A stretch of 64,000 nt of DNA from Betaproteobacteria bacterium (GCA_016716425.1 JADJWJ010000010.1:62001-126000); one strand, 5' to 3'; positions 28,109-37,741 are shown, counted from the first letter of the stretch. The notes: generated by a model not told the origin, from the letters alone. Numbers and translations: made by a program.

Positions 28109-29323
28109 TTACTTGACCAGCGGGCAGCTGCCGTCGGCGAGCGGCCGGAACGCCTGGTCGGCGGGAATCGTCGCCCGCACCTTGTAGTAGTCCCACGCAC
28201 CCTTCGATTCGGCCGGCTTCTTGACCTCGAACAGGTAGACCGGGTGGATCTTGCGCCCGTCGACCCGGATGGAGCCCTTGCCGAAGGCGGGATCGTCTGT
28301 CGGCAGCTCCTTCATCTTCGCGATCACCCTGGTGCCGTCGTCGGTCTTCGCGGCGTCCACGGCCTTCAGGTAGTGCAGAACCGACGCGTAGACGCCAGCG
28401 TGCGCCATCGTCGGCATCGCGCCCTTGTGCTGGGCCGCGAAGCGCCGGGCGAACGCGCGCGTCTGGTCGTTCAAGTCCCAGTAGAACGCCTCCGTCAGCA
28501 GGAGTCCCTGCGCCGTGTTGAGCCCGAGCGCGTGCACGTCGGTGAGGAACACCAGCAACCCCGCGAACTGCTGCCCGCCGCGCACGATGCCGAATTCGGC
28601 GCCCTGCTTGATCGAGTTGATGGTGTCGCCGCCGGCATTGGCCAGTCCGACCACCTTGGCCTTCGACGACTGCGCCTGCAGCAGGAAGCTCGAGAAGTCC
28701 GACGACGGGAACGGGTGCCGGACCTTGCCGGCGACCTTGCCCCCGTTCTTCAGCACGACGGCCTCCGTGTCGCGCTCCAGCGCGTGTCCGAACGCGTAGT
28801 CCGCGGTCAGGAAGAACCAGCTGTCGCCGCCGGTCTTGACGATCGCGCTGCCCGTACCGTTCGCCAGCATCCACGTGTCGTAGGTCCAGTGGATGGCGTT
28901 GGCGTTGCAGGCCTTGCCGGTGAGGTCGGACGTGGCGCCGGTGGAAACCAGCAGCGCCTTGCCCTTCTGCTTGGTGATCTCGTTCACCGCGAGCACCACC
29001 GACGACGTCGGCACGTCGACGATCACGTCCACCTTGTCGACGTCGTACCACTGCCGCGCGATGTTCGCGCCCACGTCCGGCTTGTTCTGGTGGTCGCCGA
29101 CCAGCACCTCGACCTTCATGCCCTTGGCGGCGGCGCCGAAGTCCTCGATCGCCATCTTCGCCGCCACGACCGAGCCGGGCCCGGCCAGGTCGGCGTAGGT
29201 GCCGGACTGGTCGTTCATCACGCCGATCTTGACGACGTTGTCCGACACCTGCGCCTGCGCGCCGCCGGCCGCAACCGCGGCCGCGACTGCCAAACCGACC
29301 ATCGTGCGCTTGAACGTGCTCAT
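28109..29323 (-). CDS. Branched-chain amino acid-type ABC transporter substrate-binding protein
   Basis: Periplasmic receptor of 404 residues. A signal peptide (TMVGLAVAAAVAAGGAQAQV) is followed by VVKIGVMNDQSGTYADLAGP, the usual Leu/Ile/Val-type opening, and the segment GKALLVSTGATSDLTGKACN (about residues 115-134) near the ligand site. Members of this subgroup often bind aromatic acids, amides or other carboxylates instead of branched amino acids, so the ligand is open. The neighbouring enoyl-CoA hydratase hints at a catabolised carboxylic acid. It sits in the order livG-livF-receptor-livH-livM. Confidence 0.9.
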   Translation of the reverse strand: MSTFKRTMVGLAVAAAVAAGGAQAQVSDNVVKIGVMNDQSGTYADLAGPGSVVAAKMAIEDFGAAAKGMKVEVLVGDHQNKPDVGANIARQWYDVDKVDVIVDVPTSSVVLAVNEITKQKGKALLVSTGATSDLTGKACNANAIHWTYDTWMLANGTGSAIVKTGGDSWFFLTADYAFGHALERDTEAVVLKNGGKVAGKVRHPFPSSDFSSFLLQAQSSKAKVVGLANAGGDTINSIKQGAEFGIVRGGQQFAGLLVFLTDVHALGLNTAQGLLLTEAFYWDLNDQTRAFARRFAAQHKGAMPTMAHAGVYASVLHYLKAVDAAKTDDGTRVIAKMKELPTDDPAFGKGSIRVDGRKIHPVYLFEVKKPAESKGAWDYYKVRATIPADQAFRPLADGSCPLVK

Positions 29324-29354
29324 GCTTCCTCCGCTTTGTATGACTGCGCTCGTG

Positions 29355-30101
29355 CTACACGCCCAGGTAGTCGTGCAGCTTGTCCATGTTCGCGTCGAGG
29401 TCCGCGTTGCGGATCATGTCCGCGACGCGGCCGTGCTCGATCACGTAGTGCCGGTCCGCGACGGTCGCCGCGAACCGGAAGTTCTGCTCGACCAGCAGAA
29501 TCGTGAAGCCCTGCACCTTCAGTTTCGCGATCGTGCGGCCGATCTGCTGCACGATGACCGGCGCCAGGCCTTCCGTCGGCTCGTCGAGCAGCAGCAGGCG
29601 GGCGCCCGTGCGCAGGATGCGGCCGATCGCGAGCATCTGCTGCTCGCCACCCGACAGCTTGGTGCCCTGGCTCCTCCGGCGCTCTTGCAGGTTGGGGAAC
29701 AGCTCGAAGATCTGGGAGACCGTGAGGCCGCCCTCGCGCACCACCGGCGGCAGCAGCAGGTTCTCGTCGACGTCGAGGGAGGCGAAGATGCCCCGCTCCT
29801 CCGGGCAGTAGGCGATGCCGCGCCGCGCGATGCGGTTGGACGCGAGCCGCACCGTTTCCTCGCCCTCGAACAGGATCGACCCCTCGCGGCGCGGCACCAT
29901 GCCCATGATCGAACGCAGTGTCGTGGTCTTGCCGGCGCCGTTGCGACCGAGCAGCGTGACGACCTCGCCGGCCGCGACGTCGAAATCCACGCCATGCAGG
30001 ATGTGCGACTCGCCGTACCACGCGTTCAGCCCGCGCACGGACAGCAGCGGCGCGCCGGCGGCGGCGGTCGCGGCCGTCTCGGCCACCGCCGCCTCAGGCA
30101 T
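29355..30101 (-). CDS. livF: Branched-chain amino acid-type ABC transporter ATP-binding protein LivF
   Basis: Cytoplasmic ATPase (248 residues). Walker A LLGRNGAGKTTTLRSIMGM (about residues 51-69), signature LSGGEQQMLAIGRIL (about 149-163), Walker B RLLLLDEPTEGLAP. LivF-type C-terminus. Its start overlaps the livG stop by eight bases, indicating coupled synthesis of the two ATPases. The N-terminus has an unusual Ala-rich extension of about 18 residues. Confidence 0.93.
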   Translation of the reverse strand: MPEAAVAETAATAAAGAPLLSVRGLNAWYGESHILHGVDFDVAAGEVVTLLGRNGAGKTTTLRSIMGMVPRREGSILFEGEETVRLASNRIARRGIAYCPEERGIFASLDVDENLLLPPVVREGGLTVSQIFELFPNLQERRRSQGTKLSGGEQQMLAIGRILRTGARLLLLDEPTEGLAPVIVQQIGRTIAKLKVQGFTILLVEQNFRFAATVADRHYVIEHGRVADMIRNADLDANMDKLHDYLGV

Positions 30102-30849
30102 GCCCGGCTCCGAGGTAAGCCTGCACGACGTCCGGGTTCTTCGACACGGTCGCGTAGTCGCCCTGCGCGAGGATCTCGCCCCGCGCCAGCACCGTGATGT
30201 GGTCGGACAGCTTCGAGACGACCGACAGGTTGTGCTCGACCATCAGCACCGTGCGGTTCTGCGCGGCGTGCTTGATCAGCGCCGAGATCCGCTCGACGTC
30301 CTCGTGCGCCATGCCGGCCGTCGGCTCGTCGAGCAGCATCATCTCCGGGTCGAGCGCCAGCGTGGTCGCGATTTCCAGCGCGCGCTTGCGCCCGTATGGC
30401 AGCTCGATGGCCGGCGTGCCCGCGAACTCGGTGAGCCCCACGGCTTCGATCAGCGCACGTGCCTGCGGGTCCAGCGCCGTGAGCACGTCCTGCGCCCGCC
30501 AGAAGTCGAACGAGTGCCCGCGCTTGCGCTGCAGCGCGATGCGCACGTTCTCGAGCACCGTCAGGTGCGGGAACACGGCGGAGATCTGGAACGAGCGGAC
30601 GAGCCCCATGCGGGCAATGGACGCCGGCCTGGACCCGGTGATGTCGCGCCCGTTGAAGAGGATCTGGCCGGCGGTCGGCGACAGGAAGTGCGTGAGCAGG
30701 TTGAAGCAGGTGGTCTTGCCGGCGCCGTTGGGGCCGATCAGCGCGTGGATCGTCCCGCGCCGGACCGCGAGGTTGACGTTGCGCACCGCGACGAACCCCT
30801 TGAATTCCTTGGTCAACCCGCGCGTTTCGAGAATCGTGTCGTCAGCCAT
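30094..30849 (-). CDS. livG: Branched-chain amino acid-type ABC transporter ATP-binding protein LivG
   Basis: Cytoplasmic ATPase (251 residues). Walker A ALIGPNGAGKTTCFNLLTHF (about residues 36-55), the LivG-specific RTFQ-like segment MGLVRSFQISAVFPHLTVLE NVRIAL, a signature-region PYGRKRALEIATTLA in place of the LSGG consensus (normal for LivG) and Walker B MMLLDEPTAGMAHEDVE. The ATG at 30849 gives the conserved ILETRGLTKEFKGFVAV start. The spacer to the enoyl-CoA hydratase gene upstream is about 180 bases with nothing recognised. Confidence 0.92.
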   Translation of the reverse strand: MADDTILETRGLTKEFKGFVAVRNVNLAVRRGTIHALIGPNGAGKTTCFNLLTHFLSPTAGQILFNGRDITGSRPASIARMGLVRSFQISAVFPHLTVLENVRIALQRKRGHSFDFWRAQDVLTALDPQARALIEAVGLTEFAGTPAIELPYGRKRALEIATTLALDPEMMLLDEPTAGMAHEDVERISALIKHAAQNRTVLMVEHNLSVVSKLSDHITVLARGEILAQGDYATVSKNPDVVQAYLGAGHA

Positions 30850-31032
30850 GCGCGTGGGCGCGCGCCGGAACCACCCGCGCCGCCTGTGCCTTGCGTGAAT
30901 CGGCCGAGTATGCCCTCCCCCGCGCGCTTCGTGCAACCGAAAGCGCGCGGCGCCGACCCGCATCGACGGCCGTACGCGATTCGCGGTCGGCACCAGGACC
31001 GGCCGGCGGCCCGGCGCAGGGTCGTGGCGAGC

Positions 31033-31833
31033 CTAGTCTCCGCGCCAGACCGGTGGGCGCTTGCCGAGGAACGCGTCGATGCCTTCGGCTGCGTCGGGAT
31101 CCACCATGTTGCACGCCATCGTCTCGCCCGCCAGCGCGTAGGCGCCCGCGAGACCCAGTTCGACCTGCGCGTAGAACGCGCGCTTGCCCAGCGCCACGGC
31201 CGCCGCGCTCTTGCGCGCGATCGTCGCGGCGAGGGCCTGCACGGCGGCATCGAGTTCGGCGCCCGGGACCACGCGATTGACGAGTCCCCAGTCGAGCGCC
31301 GTGCGCGCGTCGATGAGCTCGCCGGTCAGCAGCATCTCCATCGCCCGCTTGCGCGCGACGTTGCGCGCGACGCCGACGGCCGGCGTCGAGCAGAAGATGC
31401 CGGCGTTGATGCCGGACAGCCCGAAGCGCACGGAGTCGGCCGCCACGGCGAGGTCGCACATCGACACGAGCTGGCAGCCGGCGGCGGCAGCCGCGCCGTG
31501 CACGCGAGCGATTACCGGCTGCGGGATCTGCGTGAGCTTCAGCATCATCCGCGTGCACGCGTCGAACAGCCCGCGTTGCCAGTCGGCGTCGATGTGCGCG
31601 CGCATTTCGGTGAGGTCGTGGCCGGCGCAGAACGCGCGACCGGCGCCCGCCAACACCACGACGCGGACGGCGCGGTCGGCAGCAACCGCGTCGAGCGCCG
31701 CGTCGAGTGCGGCGATCATCGCCGTCGACAGTGGGTTGAAGCGGTCGCCGCGGTTCAGCGTCAGCGTGCACACGCCGTCGTGCGTCTCGGCGAGGACCGG
31801 CGGCTGGAGGGAGGCTTCGAGCGGTGCGTTCAT
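31033..31833 (-). CDS. Enoyl-CoA hydratase/isomerase family protein
   Basis: Crotonase-fold enzyme (266 residues) adding water to 2-enoyl-CoA or acting on a related acyl-CoA. The oxyanion-hole motifs GAGRAFCAGHDLTEM (about residues 64-78) and VHGAAAAAGCQLVSMCDLAV AADSVRFGL (about 110-138) are visible. The usual second catalytic glutamate position in GxxPxxG-type loops is replaced by GINAGIFCSTPAVG, as in a subgroup of short-chain enoyl-CoA hydratases. An in-frame ATG at 31863 would add ten residues; 31833 has a GGAGC site upstream. It is co-directional with the liv-type transporter and may degrade its substrate. Confidence 0.88.
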   Translation of the reverse strand: MNAPLEASLQPPVLAETHDGVCTLTLNRGDRFNPLSTAMIAALDAALDAVAADRAVRVVVLAGAGRAFCAGHDLTEMRAHIDADWQRGLFDACTRMMLKLTQIPQPVIARVHGAAAAAGCQLVSMCDLAVAADSVRFGLSGINAGIFCSTPAVGVARNVARKRAMEMLLTGELIDARTALDWGLVNRVVPGAELDAAVQALAATIARKSAAAVALGKRAFYAQVELGLAGAYALAGETMACNMVDPDAAEGIDAFLGKRPPVWRGD

Positions 31834-31983
31834 CGGGTGCTCCGGATGGTTCGCTCCCGCCATTCTAGGACGCGCCGGGGTCGACCGCCGGCGAGTCTCG
31901 ACGCCATGCAGGTCCTTCGTGTGCGCTGCGCCACGCCGTCGGCTCGATATGGTTATTTTCTCTATTTTTTATTTATTTGGTAG

Positions 31984-32014
31984 TTGAAATCGCTATATAA
32001 TCGAACTTTATAAG
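31984..32014 (+). promoter_or_regulatory. AT-rich promoter region of putA
   Basis: Bases 31950-32024 are strikingly AT-rich for this genome. Candidate boxes are TTGAAA (31984-31989) with TTATAA (32008-32013) 18 bases downstream, which would put the transcript start just before the putA ATG. A perfect TATAAT (31996-32001) is also present but lacks a good -35 at the right distance. Low GC here also fits binding of the AsnC-type regulator encoded downstream. Confidence 0.5.
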
Positions 32015-32024
32015 CCGTTTCAAC

Positions 32025-35000
32025 ATGACGCCTGTAAAGCCGATGGACACGCTGCCGAGCCCGGACATGCTCGCCGCGCTGCGCGACCGGATCACGCGCG
32101 ACTACCGGCGCGGCGAGCCCGACGCCGTCGGGCCGTTGCTCGTCGAGGCGGCCTTCGCCCCGGCGACCCTGACCGCGGCGCAGCGCGTCGCCGCGACGCT
32201 TGCCGAGGGCGTGCGGGCCGAGCGCCAGCGCGCGGGCGGCGTCGATGCGCTGATGCTCGAGTTCTCGCTCGACTCGCGCGAGGGCGTGGCGCTCATGTGC
32301 CTCGCCGAAGCGCTGCTGCGGATTCCGGACGCCGCGACCCGCGATCGCCTGATCCGCGACAAGATCGGCGACGGCGACTGGCGCGCGCACGTGGGCCGCA
32401 GCCCGTCGCTGTTCGTCAACGCCGCCGCGTGGGGCCTGCTCGTGACCGGCCGGCTCGTCGACTCGCGCAGCGACGGCGCGCTCGAGCAGGCGTTGGCGTC
32501 GCTGCTGCGCAAGGGCGGCGAGCCGCTGATCCGCAAGGGCGTCGACCTCGCGATGCGGCTGCTGGGCCGGCAGTTCGTGCTCGGCCGGACGATCGAGGAG
32601 GCGCTCGCCAACGGGCGCGAGCGCGCGGCGCGCGGCTACCGGCACTCGTACGACATGCTGGGCGAGGCGGCGCTGACCGCCGTCGACGCACAGCGGTACT
32701 TCGCCGACTACGCGCACGCGATTCGCGCGCTCGGCGCCGCGGCGCCGGGCGCCGGCGTGCGCGAGGGCCCGGGCATCTCGGTCAAGCTCTCCGCACTGCA
32801 CCCGCGCTTCGCGCGTTCGCAGCGCGCGCGCGTGCTCGCGGAACTGGTGCCGCGCGTCGCAACGCTGGCACGGCTGGCGCGCGAGCGCGACATCGGCTTC
32901 ACCATCGACGCCGAGGAGGCCGATCGGCTCGACCTCACGCTCGATATCGTCGCCGCGCTTGCCGCGGACCCCGCGCTCGCCGGCTGGGACGGCCTTGGCT
33001 TCGTCGTGCAGGCGTACCAGAAGCGCGCGCGGGCGACCGTGGACTGGCTGGTCGCGCTCGCGCGCCACCACCGGCGGCGGCTGATGGTGCGTCTCGTCAA
33101 GGGCGCGTACTGGGACGCCGAGATCAAGCGCGCGCAGGTCGACGGCCTGCCGGACTACCCGGTGTTCACGCGCAAGGCCCACACCGACGTCGCGTACCTC
33201 GCGTGCGCGAAGGCGCTGCTGGCCGCGCCCGATGCGGTCTACCCGCAGTTCGCGAGCCACAACGCGTTCACGATCGCCGCCGTGCACGCGCTGGCCGGCG
33301 ACGCCGAGTTCGAGTTCCAGTGCCTGCACGGCATGGGCGAGTCGGTCTACGACCTCGTGCTCGGCCCCGGAGCGCTCGGCCGTCCGTGCCGGATCTACGC
33401 GCCGGTGGGCTCGCACGAGACGCTGCTCGCCTACCTCGTGCGGCGCCTGCTCGAGAACGGCGCGAACACGTCGTTCGTCAACCGGATCGTCGATCCTGCC
33501 GTGCCGATCGCCGACCTCGTCGCCGATCCGGTCGCGCGGGCGCGCGCGACCGGCGGGGCACCGCATCCGCGCATTCCCGCGCCGCCGGCACTCTATCCCG
33601 ATCGCCGGAACTCGCGCGGGCTCGACCTCTCCGACGAGTCGGTGCTGCGGCACGTCGAACCGCTCCTCGCCGCGCGGCAGCGACCGCACGCGGCCGGGCC
33701 GATGCTCGCGCACGCGCGGCCCGCGGCACGCGCGCGCACGACGATCGTCAACCCCGCCGACCGCACCGACGTCGTCGGCAGCGTCGAGGAAGCCGACGCC
33801 GCCGACGCGGCGCACGCGATCGACGCGGCGGTCGCCGAAGGGCGCGCGTGGTCGCAGCGCGACGCCGCGTCCCGCGCCGATTGCCTCGAGCAGGCCGCCG
33901 ACGCGATCGAGGCCGCCCGCGACCAACTCGTGCAACTCGCCGTGCGCGAAGCGGGCAAGACGCTCGCCAATGCGATCGGCGAGATCCGCGAGGCCGCGGA
34001 CTTCTGCCGCTACTACGCCGGTCAGGCGCGACGCACGTTGATCGACGCCCGACCGCGCGGCCCGATCGTCTGCATCTCGCCGTGGAACTTCCCGCTCGCC
34101 ATCTTCGCCGGGCAGGTGAGCGCGGCGCTTGCCGCCGGCAATCCGGTGCTGGCGAAGCCCGCCGAGCAGACGCCGCTGATGGCGGCCGCCGCCGTGCGGC
34201 TGTTTCACGAGGCGGGGGTGCCGGCCGCAGCGCTGCAACTGCTGCCCGGGCGCGGCGAGACCGTCGGCGCGGCGCTCGCCGCCGACCCCCGCATCGCCGG
34301 CGTGCTGTTCACCGGATCGACCGCGGTCGCGCGTCTCGTCAACCGGACGCTCGCGCGCCGCGCCGACGACCCGGTGCTGGTCGCCGAGACCGGCGGCCAG
34401 AACGCGATGATCGTCGACAGCTCGGCGCTGCTCGAGCAGGTCGCCCTCGACGCGATCGCGTCGGCGTTCGACAGCGCCGGCCAGCGCTGCTCCGCGCTGC
34501 GCGTGCTGTGCGTGCAGGACGACGTCGCCGACCGGCTGATGGCACTTCTGCAGGGCGCGATGCGCGAGCTCGCCGTCGGCGACCCGCGCGAACTCGCCAC
34601 CGACGTCGGCCCGGTCATCGACGCCGAGGCCCATGCGCGGATCGCCGATCACGTCGCGCGGCAGCGCACTGCGGGCGCCACGGTCTTCACGCTGCCGCTG
34701 CCGGACGCCTGTGCGCGCGGCACGTACTTCCCGCCCACGCTGATCGCGATTCCGTCGCTCGCCGCCCTCGCGCACGAAGTGTTCGGGCCGGTGCTGCACG
34801 TGCTGCGCTATCGCGAGGGAGAGCTGCAGCAACTCGTCGAAGCCATCAACGCGCCGGGCTACGGCCTCACGCACGGCATTGCCACGCGGATCGACGAGAC
34901 CGTCGACGTCGTGGCAGGCGGCATCCGCGCGGGCAACGTGTACGTGAACCGCAACACGATCGGCGCCGTCGTCGGCGTGCAGCCGTTCGGCGGCGACGGG

Positions 35001-35531
35001 CTGTCGGGCACCGGCCCCAAGGCCGGCGGCCCGCATTTCCTGCACCGGCTCGTGCGGCCGGCCCGGACGTCCGCGCCGGACCTGTCGGCCATGATCACGC
35101 TCCCCGGTCCCACCGGCGAGACCAATACCCTGGCGCTGCGTCCGCGGGGCCGCGTGGCCTGTGTCGCCTCGTCCGAGGCGGACCTGCTGGCGCAGGCACG
35201 CGCGGCCGCCGCCACGGGCAACGTCGCGCTGCTGCCGCAGACCGCGGCGGGCGAGCGCGTGCGCGCCGCCGTCGGGGCCGCGGCAAGGCTTGCGCCAGAC
35301 GTACTCGCGGCAGCGCCGGACGCCGTGCTCGTCGCCGGGGCCACCGACCGGGTTCGGGCGGTCCGCGTCGCCGTCGCCGCGGGCGAGGGTCCGCTCGTCC
35401 CGGTGATCGCGGCCGGCCCCGACGGCTACGACGGCTGGCGGCTCGTCGTCGAGCGGACGCTGACCGTCAACACGACCGCGTCGGGCGGCAACGCGTCGCT
35501 GCTGTCGCTGGAAGAGGGGGAGCCGGCATGA
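32025..35531 (+). CDS. putA: Bifunctional proline dehydrogenase / delta-1-pyrroline-5-carboxylate dehydrogenase
   Basis: Oxidises proline to glutamate in two channelled steps (1168 residues). The N-terminal half is the FAD proline dehydrogenase barrel (GPGISVKLSALHPRF about residues 248-262; the substrate-loop YQKRARATVDWLV near 332). The C-terminal half is the NAD-dependent aldehyde dehydrogenase (SPWNFPLAIFAGQ, FTGSTAVARLVN, general-base motif AETGGQNAMIVD, catalytic Cys822 in GQRCSALRVL). There is no N-terminal ribbon-helix-helix DNA-binding domain, so it is not a self-regulating trifunctional PutA. Regulation is probably by the overlapping AsnC-type gene. An ATG at 32043 is an alternative start. 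Confidence 0.95.
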   Translation: MTPVKPMDTLPSPDMLAALRDRITRDYRRGEPDAVGPLLVEAAFAPATLTAAQRVAATLAEGVRAERQRAGGVDALMLEFSLDSREGVALMCLAEALLRIPDAATRDRLIRDKIGDGDWRAHVGRSPSLFVNAAAWGLLVTGRLVDSRSDGALEQALASLLRKGGEPLIRKGVDLAMRLLGRQFVLGRTIEEALANGRERAARGYRHSYDMLGEAALTAVDAQRYFADYAHAIRALGAAAPGAGVREGPGISVKLSALHPRFARSQRARVLAELVPRVATLARLARERDIGFTIDAEEADRLDLTLDIVAALAADPALAGWDGLGFVVQAYQKRARATVDWLVALARHHRRRLMVRLVKGAYWDAEIKRAQVDGLPDYPVFTRKAHTDVAYLACAKALLAAPDAVYPQFASHNAFTIAAVHALAGDAEFEFQCLHGMGESVYDLVLGPGALGRPCRIYAPVGSHETLLAYLVRRLLENGANTSFVNRIVDPAVPIADLVADPVARARATGGAPHPRIPAPPALYPDRRNSRGLDLSDESVLRHVEPLLAARQRPHAAGPMLAHARPAARARTTIVNPADRTDVVGSVEEADAADAAHAIDAAVAEGRAWSQRDAASRADCLEQAADAIEAARDQLVQLAVREAGKTLANAIGEIREAADFCRYYAGQARRTLIDARPRGPIVCISPWNFPLAIFAGQVSAALAAGNPVLAKPAEQTPLMAAAAVRLFHEAGVPAAALQLLPGRGETVGAALAADPRIAGVLFTGSTAVARLVNRTLARRADDPVLVAETGGQNAMIVDSSALLEQVALDAIASAFDSAGQRCSALRVLCVQDDVADRLMALLQGAMRELAVGDPRELATDVGPVIDAEAHARIADHVARQRTAGATVFTLPLPDACARGTYFPPTLIAIPSLAALAHEVFGPVLHVLRYREGELQQLVEAINAPGYGLTHGIATRIDETVDVVAGGIRAGNVYVNRNTIGAVVGVQPFGGDGLSGTGPKAGGPHFLHRLVRPARTSAPDLSAMITLPGPTGETNTLALRPRGRVACVASSEADLLAQARAAAATGNVALLPQTAAGERVRAAVGAAARLAPDVLAAAPDAVLVAGATDRVRAVRVAVAAGEGPLVPVIAAGPDGYDGWRLVVERTLTVNTTASGGNASLLSLEEGEPA

Positions 35532-36004
35532 AGGCGCTCGACGCCATCGACGTCGCGATCCTCGACGCGCTGCAGCGCGACGGGCGGCTGCCGAACGTGG
35601 CGCTCGCGAAAGCGGTCGGGCTGTCGGCCACGCCATGCGCCGAGCGCGTGCGCGCGCTCGAGGCCGCCGGCGTCATCCGCGGCTACGCGGCGGACCTCGA
35701 CGCCGAGCGACTCGAGCTCGGGCTCACCGTGTTCATCGAGGTCGCGATCGACCGTACGTCGGAGGACGCCTTCGGCCGGTTCCGCGACGCGATGCTCGCG
35801 ATCCCGCAGGTGCAGGAGTGCCACATGGTCGCGGGCGGCTTCGACTACCTCGTCAAGGTCCGCGTCCGCGACATGGCGGCGTACCGCCGCTTCCTCGGCG
35901 ACGCGCTGTCGCGGGTGCCGGGCATCCGCGAAACGCGGTCGTACGCGGTGATGGAGCGCGTCAAGGAGTCGCGCGCGCTCGACCTTTCCCACCTGCGCGG
36001 TTGA
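35528..36004 (+). CDS. Lrp/AsnC-family transcriptional regulator, probable putA regulator
   Basis: A 158-residue DNA-binding protein. The N-terminal winged helix-turn-helix (IDVAILDALQRDGRLPNVAL AKAVGLSATPCAERVRAL, about residues 7-44) is followed by the AsnC ligand-binding domain with the VQECHMVAGGFDYLVKVRVR signature (about 95-114). Its ATG overlaps the putA stop (ATGA). Stand-alone Lrp-type PutR proteins activate proline catabolism with proline as co-inducer in many proteobacteria lacking the DNA-binding domain in PutA; this pairing fits. Its autoregulation through the putA promoter is inference. Confidence 0.92.
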   Translation: MKALDAIDVAILDALQRDGRLPNVALAKAVGLSATPCAERVRALEAAGVIRGYAADLDAERLELGLTVFIEVAIDRTSEDAFGRFRDAMLAIPQVQECHMVAGGFDYLVKVRVRDMAAYRRFLGDALSRVPGIRETRSYAVMERVKESRALDLSHLRG

Positions 36005-36109
36005 TGTTCGGGGGCAGCGCGACCGCGGGGGGTCAGACGCGAATTTCGCCGGACACCCGCGGGCACCCGCCGCGGCGCTCCGGGCGAAACTCGAGTCCGA
36101 CCCCCATGT

Positions 36110-37741
36110 TCACTCGATCGCGTTCGCCGACTTCGCCCGCTGCCGCAGCACGTACTTCTGGATCTTGCCGGTCGACGTCTTCGGCAGCTCGCCGAACACG
36201 ACCTTCTTCGGTGCCTTGAAGCGCGCGAGCAGCTGCTGGCAGTGGGCGATCAGCTCGGCCTCGGTCGCGGTGGCGCCGGGCTTCAGCTCGACGTACGCAC
36301 ACGGCGTCTCGCCCCACTTCGGATCGGGCTGCGCGACGACCGCCGCGGCCACGACGGCCGGGTGCCGGTACAGCGCGTCCTCGACCTCGAGCGAGCTCAC
36401 GTTCTCGCCGCCCGAGATGATGACGTCCTTGCTGCGGTCCCTGATCTTCACGTAGCCGTCCGGCTGCATGACCGCGAGGTCGCCCGAGTGGAACCAGCCG
36501 CCGGCGAACGCCTCGGCGGTGGCCGCCGGGTTCTTGAGGTAGCCCTTCATCGTGATGTTGCCACGGAACATGATCTCGCCCATCGTCTGCCCGTCCCACG
36601 GCACCTCCCGCATGGTCGCGGGGTCCATCACCGTCATCCCCTCCTCCACCGTGTAGCGGACGCCCTGCCGGCCGTTGCGCTCGGTGCGTGCGCCGATGGG
36701 CAGCGCGTTCCATTCGTCGTGCTTCGCGCACACGGCGGCCGGCCCGTACGTCTCGGTGAGACCGTAGACATGGGTCAGGTCGAAGCCGATGTGCGCCATC
36801 CCCTCGATCATCGCCGCGGGCGGCGCGGCGGCGGCGACCAGCGCGCACACCTTGTGGTCGATGCCGCGCAGCAGCGCCTCCGGCGCATTGACGAGCAGCG
36901 AGTGCACGATCGGCGCGCCGCAGTAGTGCGTGACGCGGTGGTCGCGGATCGCGTCGAGGATCGCCTTCGCCTCGACGCGGCGCAGGCAGACGTTGGTGCC
37001 GGCGTTGGCGGCCATCGTCCACGGGAAGCACCAGCCGTTGCAGTGGAACATCGGCAGCGTCCACAGGTAGACCGAGTGGCGCGGCATGCCCCAGTCGATG
37101 ATGTTCGACAGCGCGTTGAGGTACGCGCCGCGGTGGTGGTAGACGACGCCCTTCGGATTGCCGGTGGTGCCCGACGTGTAGTTGAGCGAGATCGCCTGCC
37201 ACTCGTCCGCCGGGGGCTGCCACGCGAACGCGGGATCGCCGCTGGCGACGAACGCCTCGTAGTCGACGTCCGACAGCCGCTCGCCGCCCGGCCCCTGCAC
37301 GTCGGCGACGTCGACGACGAGCGGCGGCCGCGCGAGGCGCGCGAGCGCCTGCCCGATCACCGGCGCGAACTCGGTGTCGGTCAGCAGCACCTTCGCCTCG
37401 CCGTGCTCGAGCATGAACGCGAGCGCCTCCGCGTCGAGTCGCGTGTTCAGCGTGTTGAGCACGCCGCCCGTCATCGGCACGCCGAAGTGCGCCTCGACCA
37501 TTTCCGGCGTATTGGCGAGCATCGCGGCGACCGTGTCGCCGGCGCCGATGCCGCGCCGCGCGAGCGCCGAGGCGAGACGGCGCGACCGCTCGTACGTCTC
37601 GCGCCACGTATAGCGGCGCGCGCCGTGGATCACCGCCACGCGTTCGGGCCAGATGTGCGCGGTCCGCGCGATGAACGACACCGGCGTGAGCGGCGCGTGG
37701 TTGGCGGGCGTGCGGTCGAGATCGCGTTCGAACGGGCTCAT
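36110..37741 (-). CDS. AMP-dependent acyl-CoA synthetase
   Basis: A 543-residue member of the adenylate-forming family that activates a carboxylic acid to its acyl-CoA. The ATP loop YTSGTTGNPKGVVYHHRG (about residues 184-201), the VYGLTETYGPAAVC motif (about 315-328), the GWFHSGDLAVMQPDGYVKIR hinge region (about 425-444) and the C-terminal catalytic lysine motif PKTSTGKIQKYVLRQ are all present. Similar proteins are annotated as medium- or long-chain fatty acid or methylmercaptopropionate CoA ligases; the substrate cannot be set from sequence. It is transcribed alone, convergent with the putA regulator. The ATG at 37741 gives the usual N-terminus. Confidence 0.9.
   Translation of the reverse strand: MSPFERDLDRTPANHAPLTPVSFIARTAHIWPERVAVIHGARRYTWRETYERSRRLASALARRGIGAGDTVAAMLANTPEMVEAHFGVPMTGGVLNTLNTRLDAEALAFMLEHGEAKVLLTDTEFAPVIGQALARLARPPLVVDVADVQGPGGERLSDVDYEAFVASGDPAFAWQPPADEWQAISLNYTSGTTGNPKGVVYHHRGAYLNALSNIIDWGMPRHSVYLWTLPMFHCNGWCFPWTMAANAGTNVCLRRVEAKAILDAIRDHRVTHYCGAPIVHSLLVNAPEALLRGIDHKVCALVAAAAPPAAMIEGMAHIGFDLTHVYGLTETYGPAAVCAKHDEWNALPIGARTERNGRQGVRYTVEEGMTVMDPATMREVPWDGQTMGEIMFRGNITMKGYLKNPAATAEAFAGGWFHSGDLAVMQPDGYVKIRDRSKDVIISGGENVSSLEVEDALYRHPAVVAAAVVAQPDPKWGETPCAYVELKPGATATEAELIAHCQQLLARFKAPKKVVFGELPKTSTGKIQKYVLRQRAKSANAIE

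Noticed and set aside
31984..32001. TTGAAA and TATAAT as a -35/-10 pair for putA
   Set aside because: The boxes are only six bases apart; the later TTATAA is the better partner of TTGAAA.
31962..35636. 1224-residue open frame on the minus strand
   Set aside because: Antisense shadow of putA with Arg/Ala/Gly-rich low-information sequence; putA has clear catalytic motifs on the plus strand.
32297..36004. Long plus-strand frame running through putA into the regulator
   Set aside because: Only the last 158 residues (from 35528) are a real protein; the rest is putA in the wrong frame.
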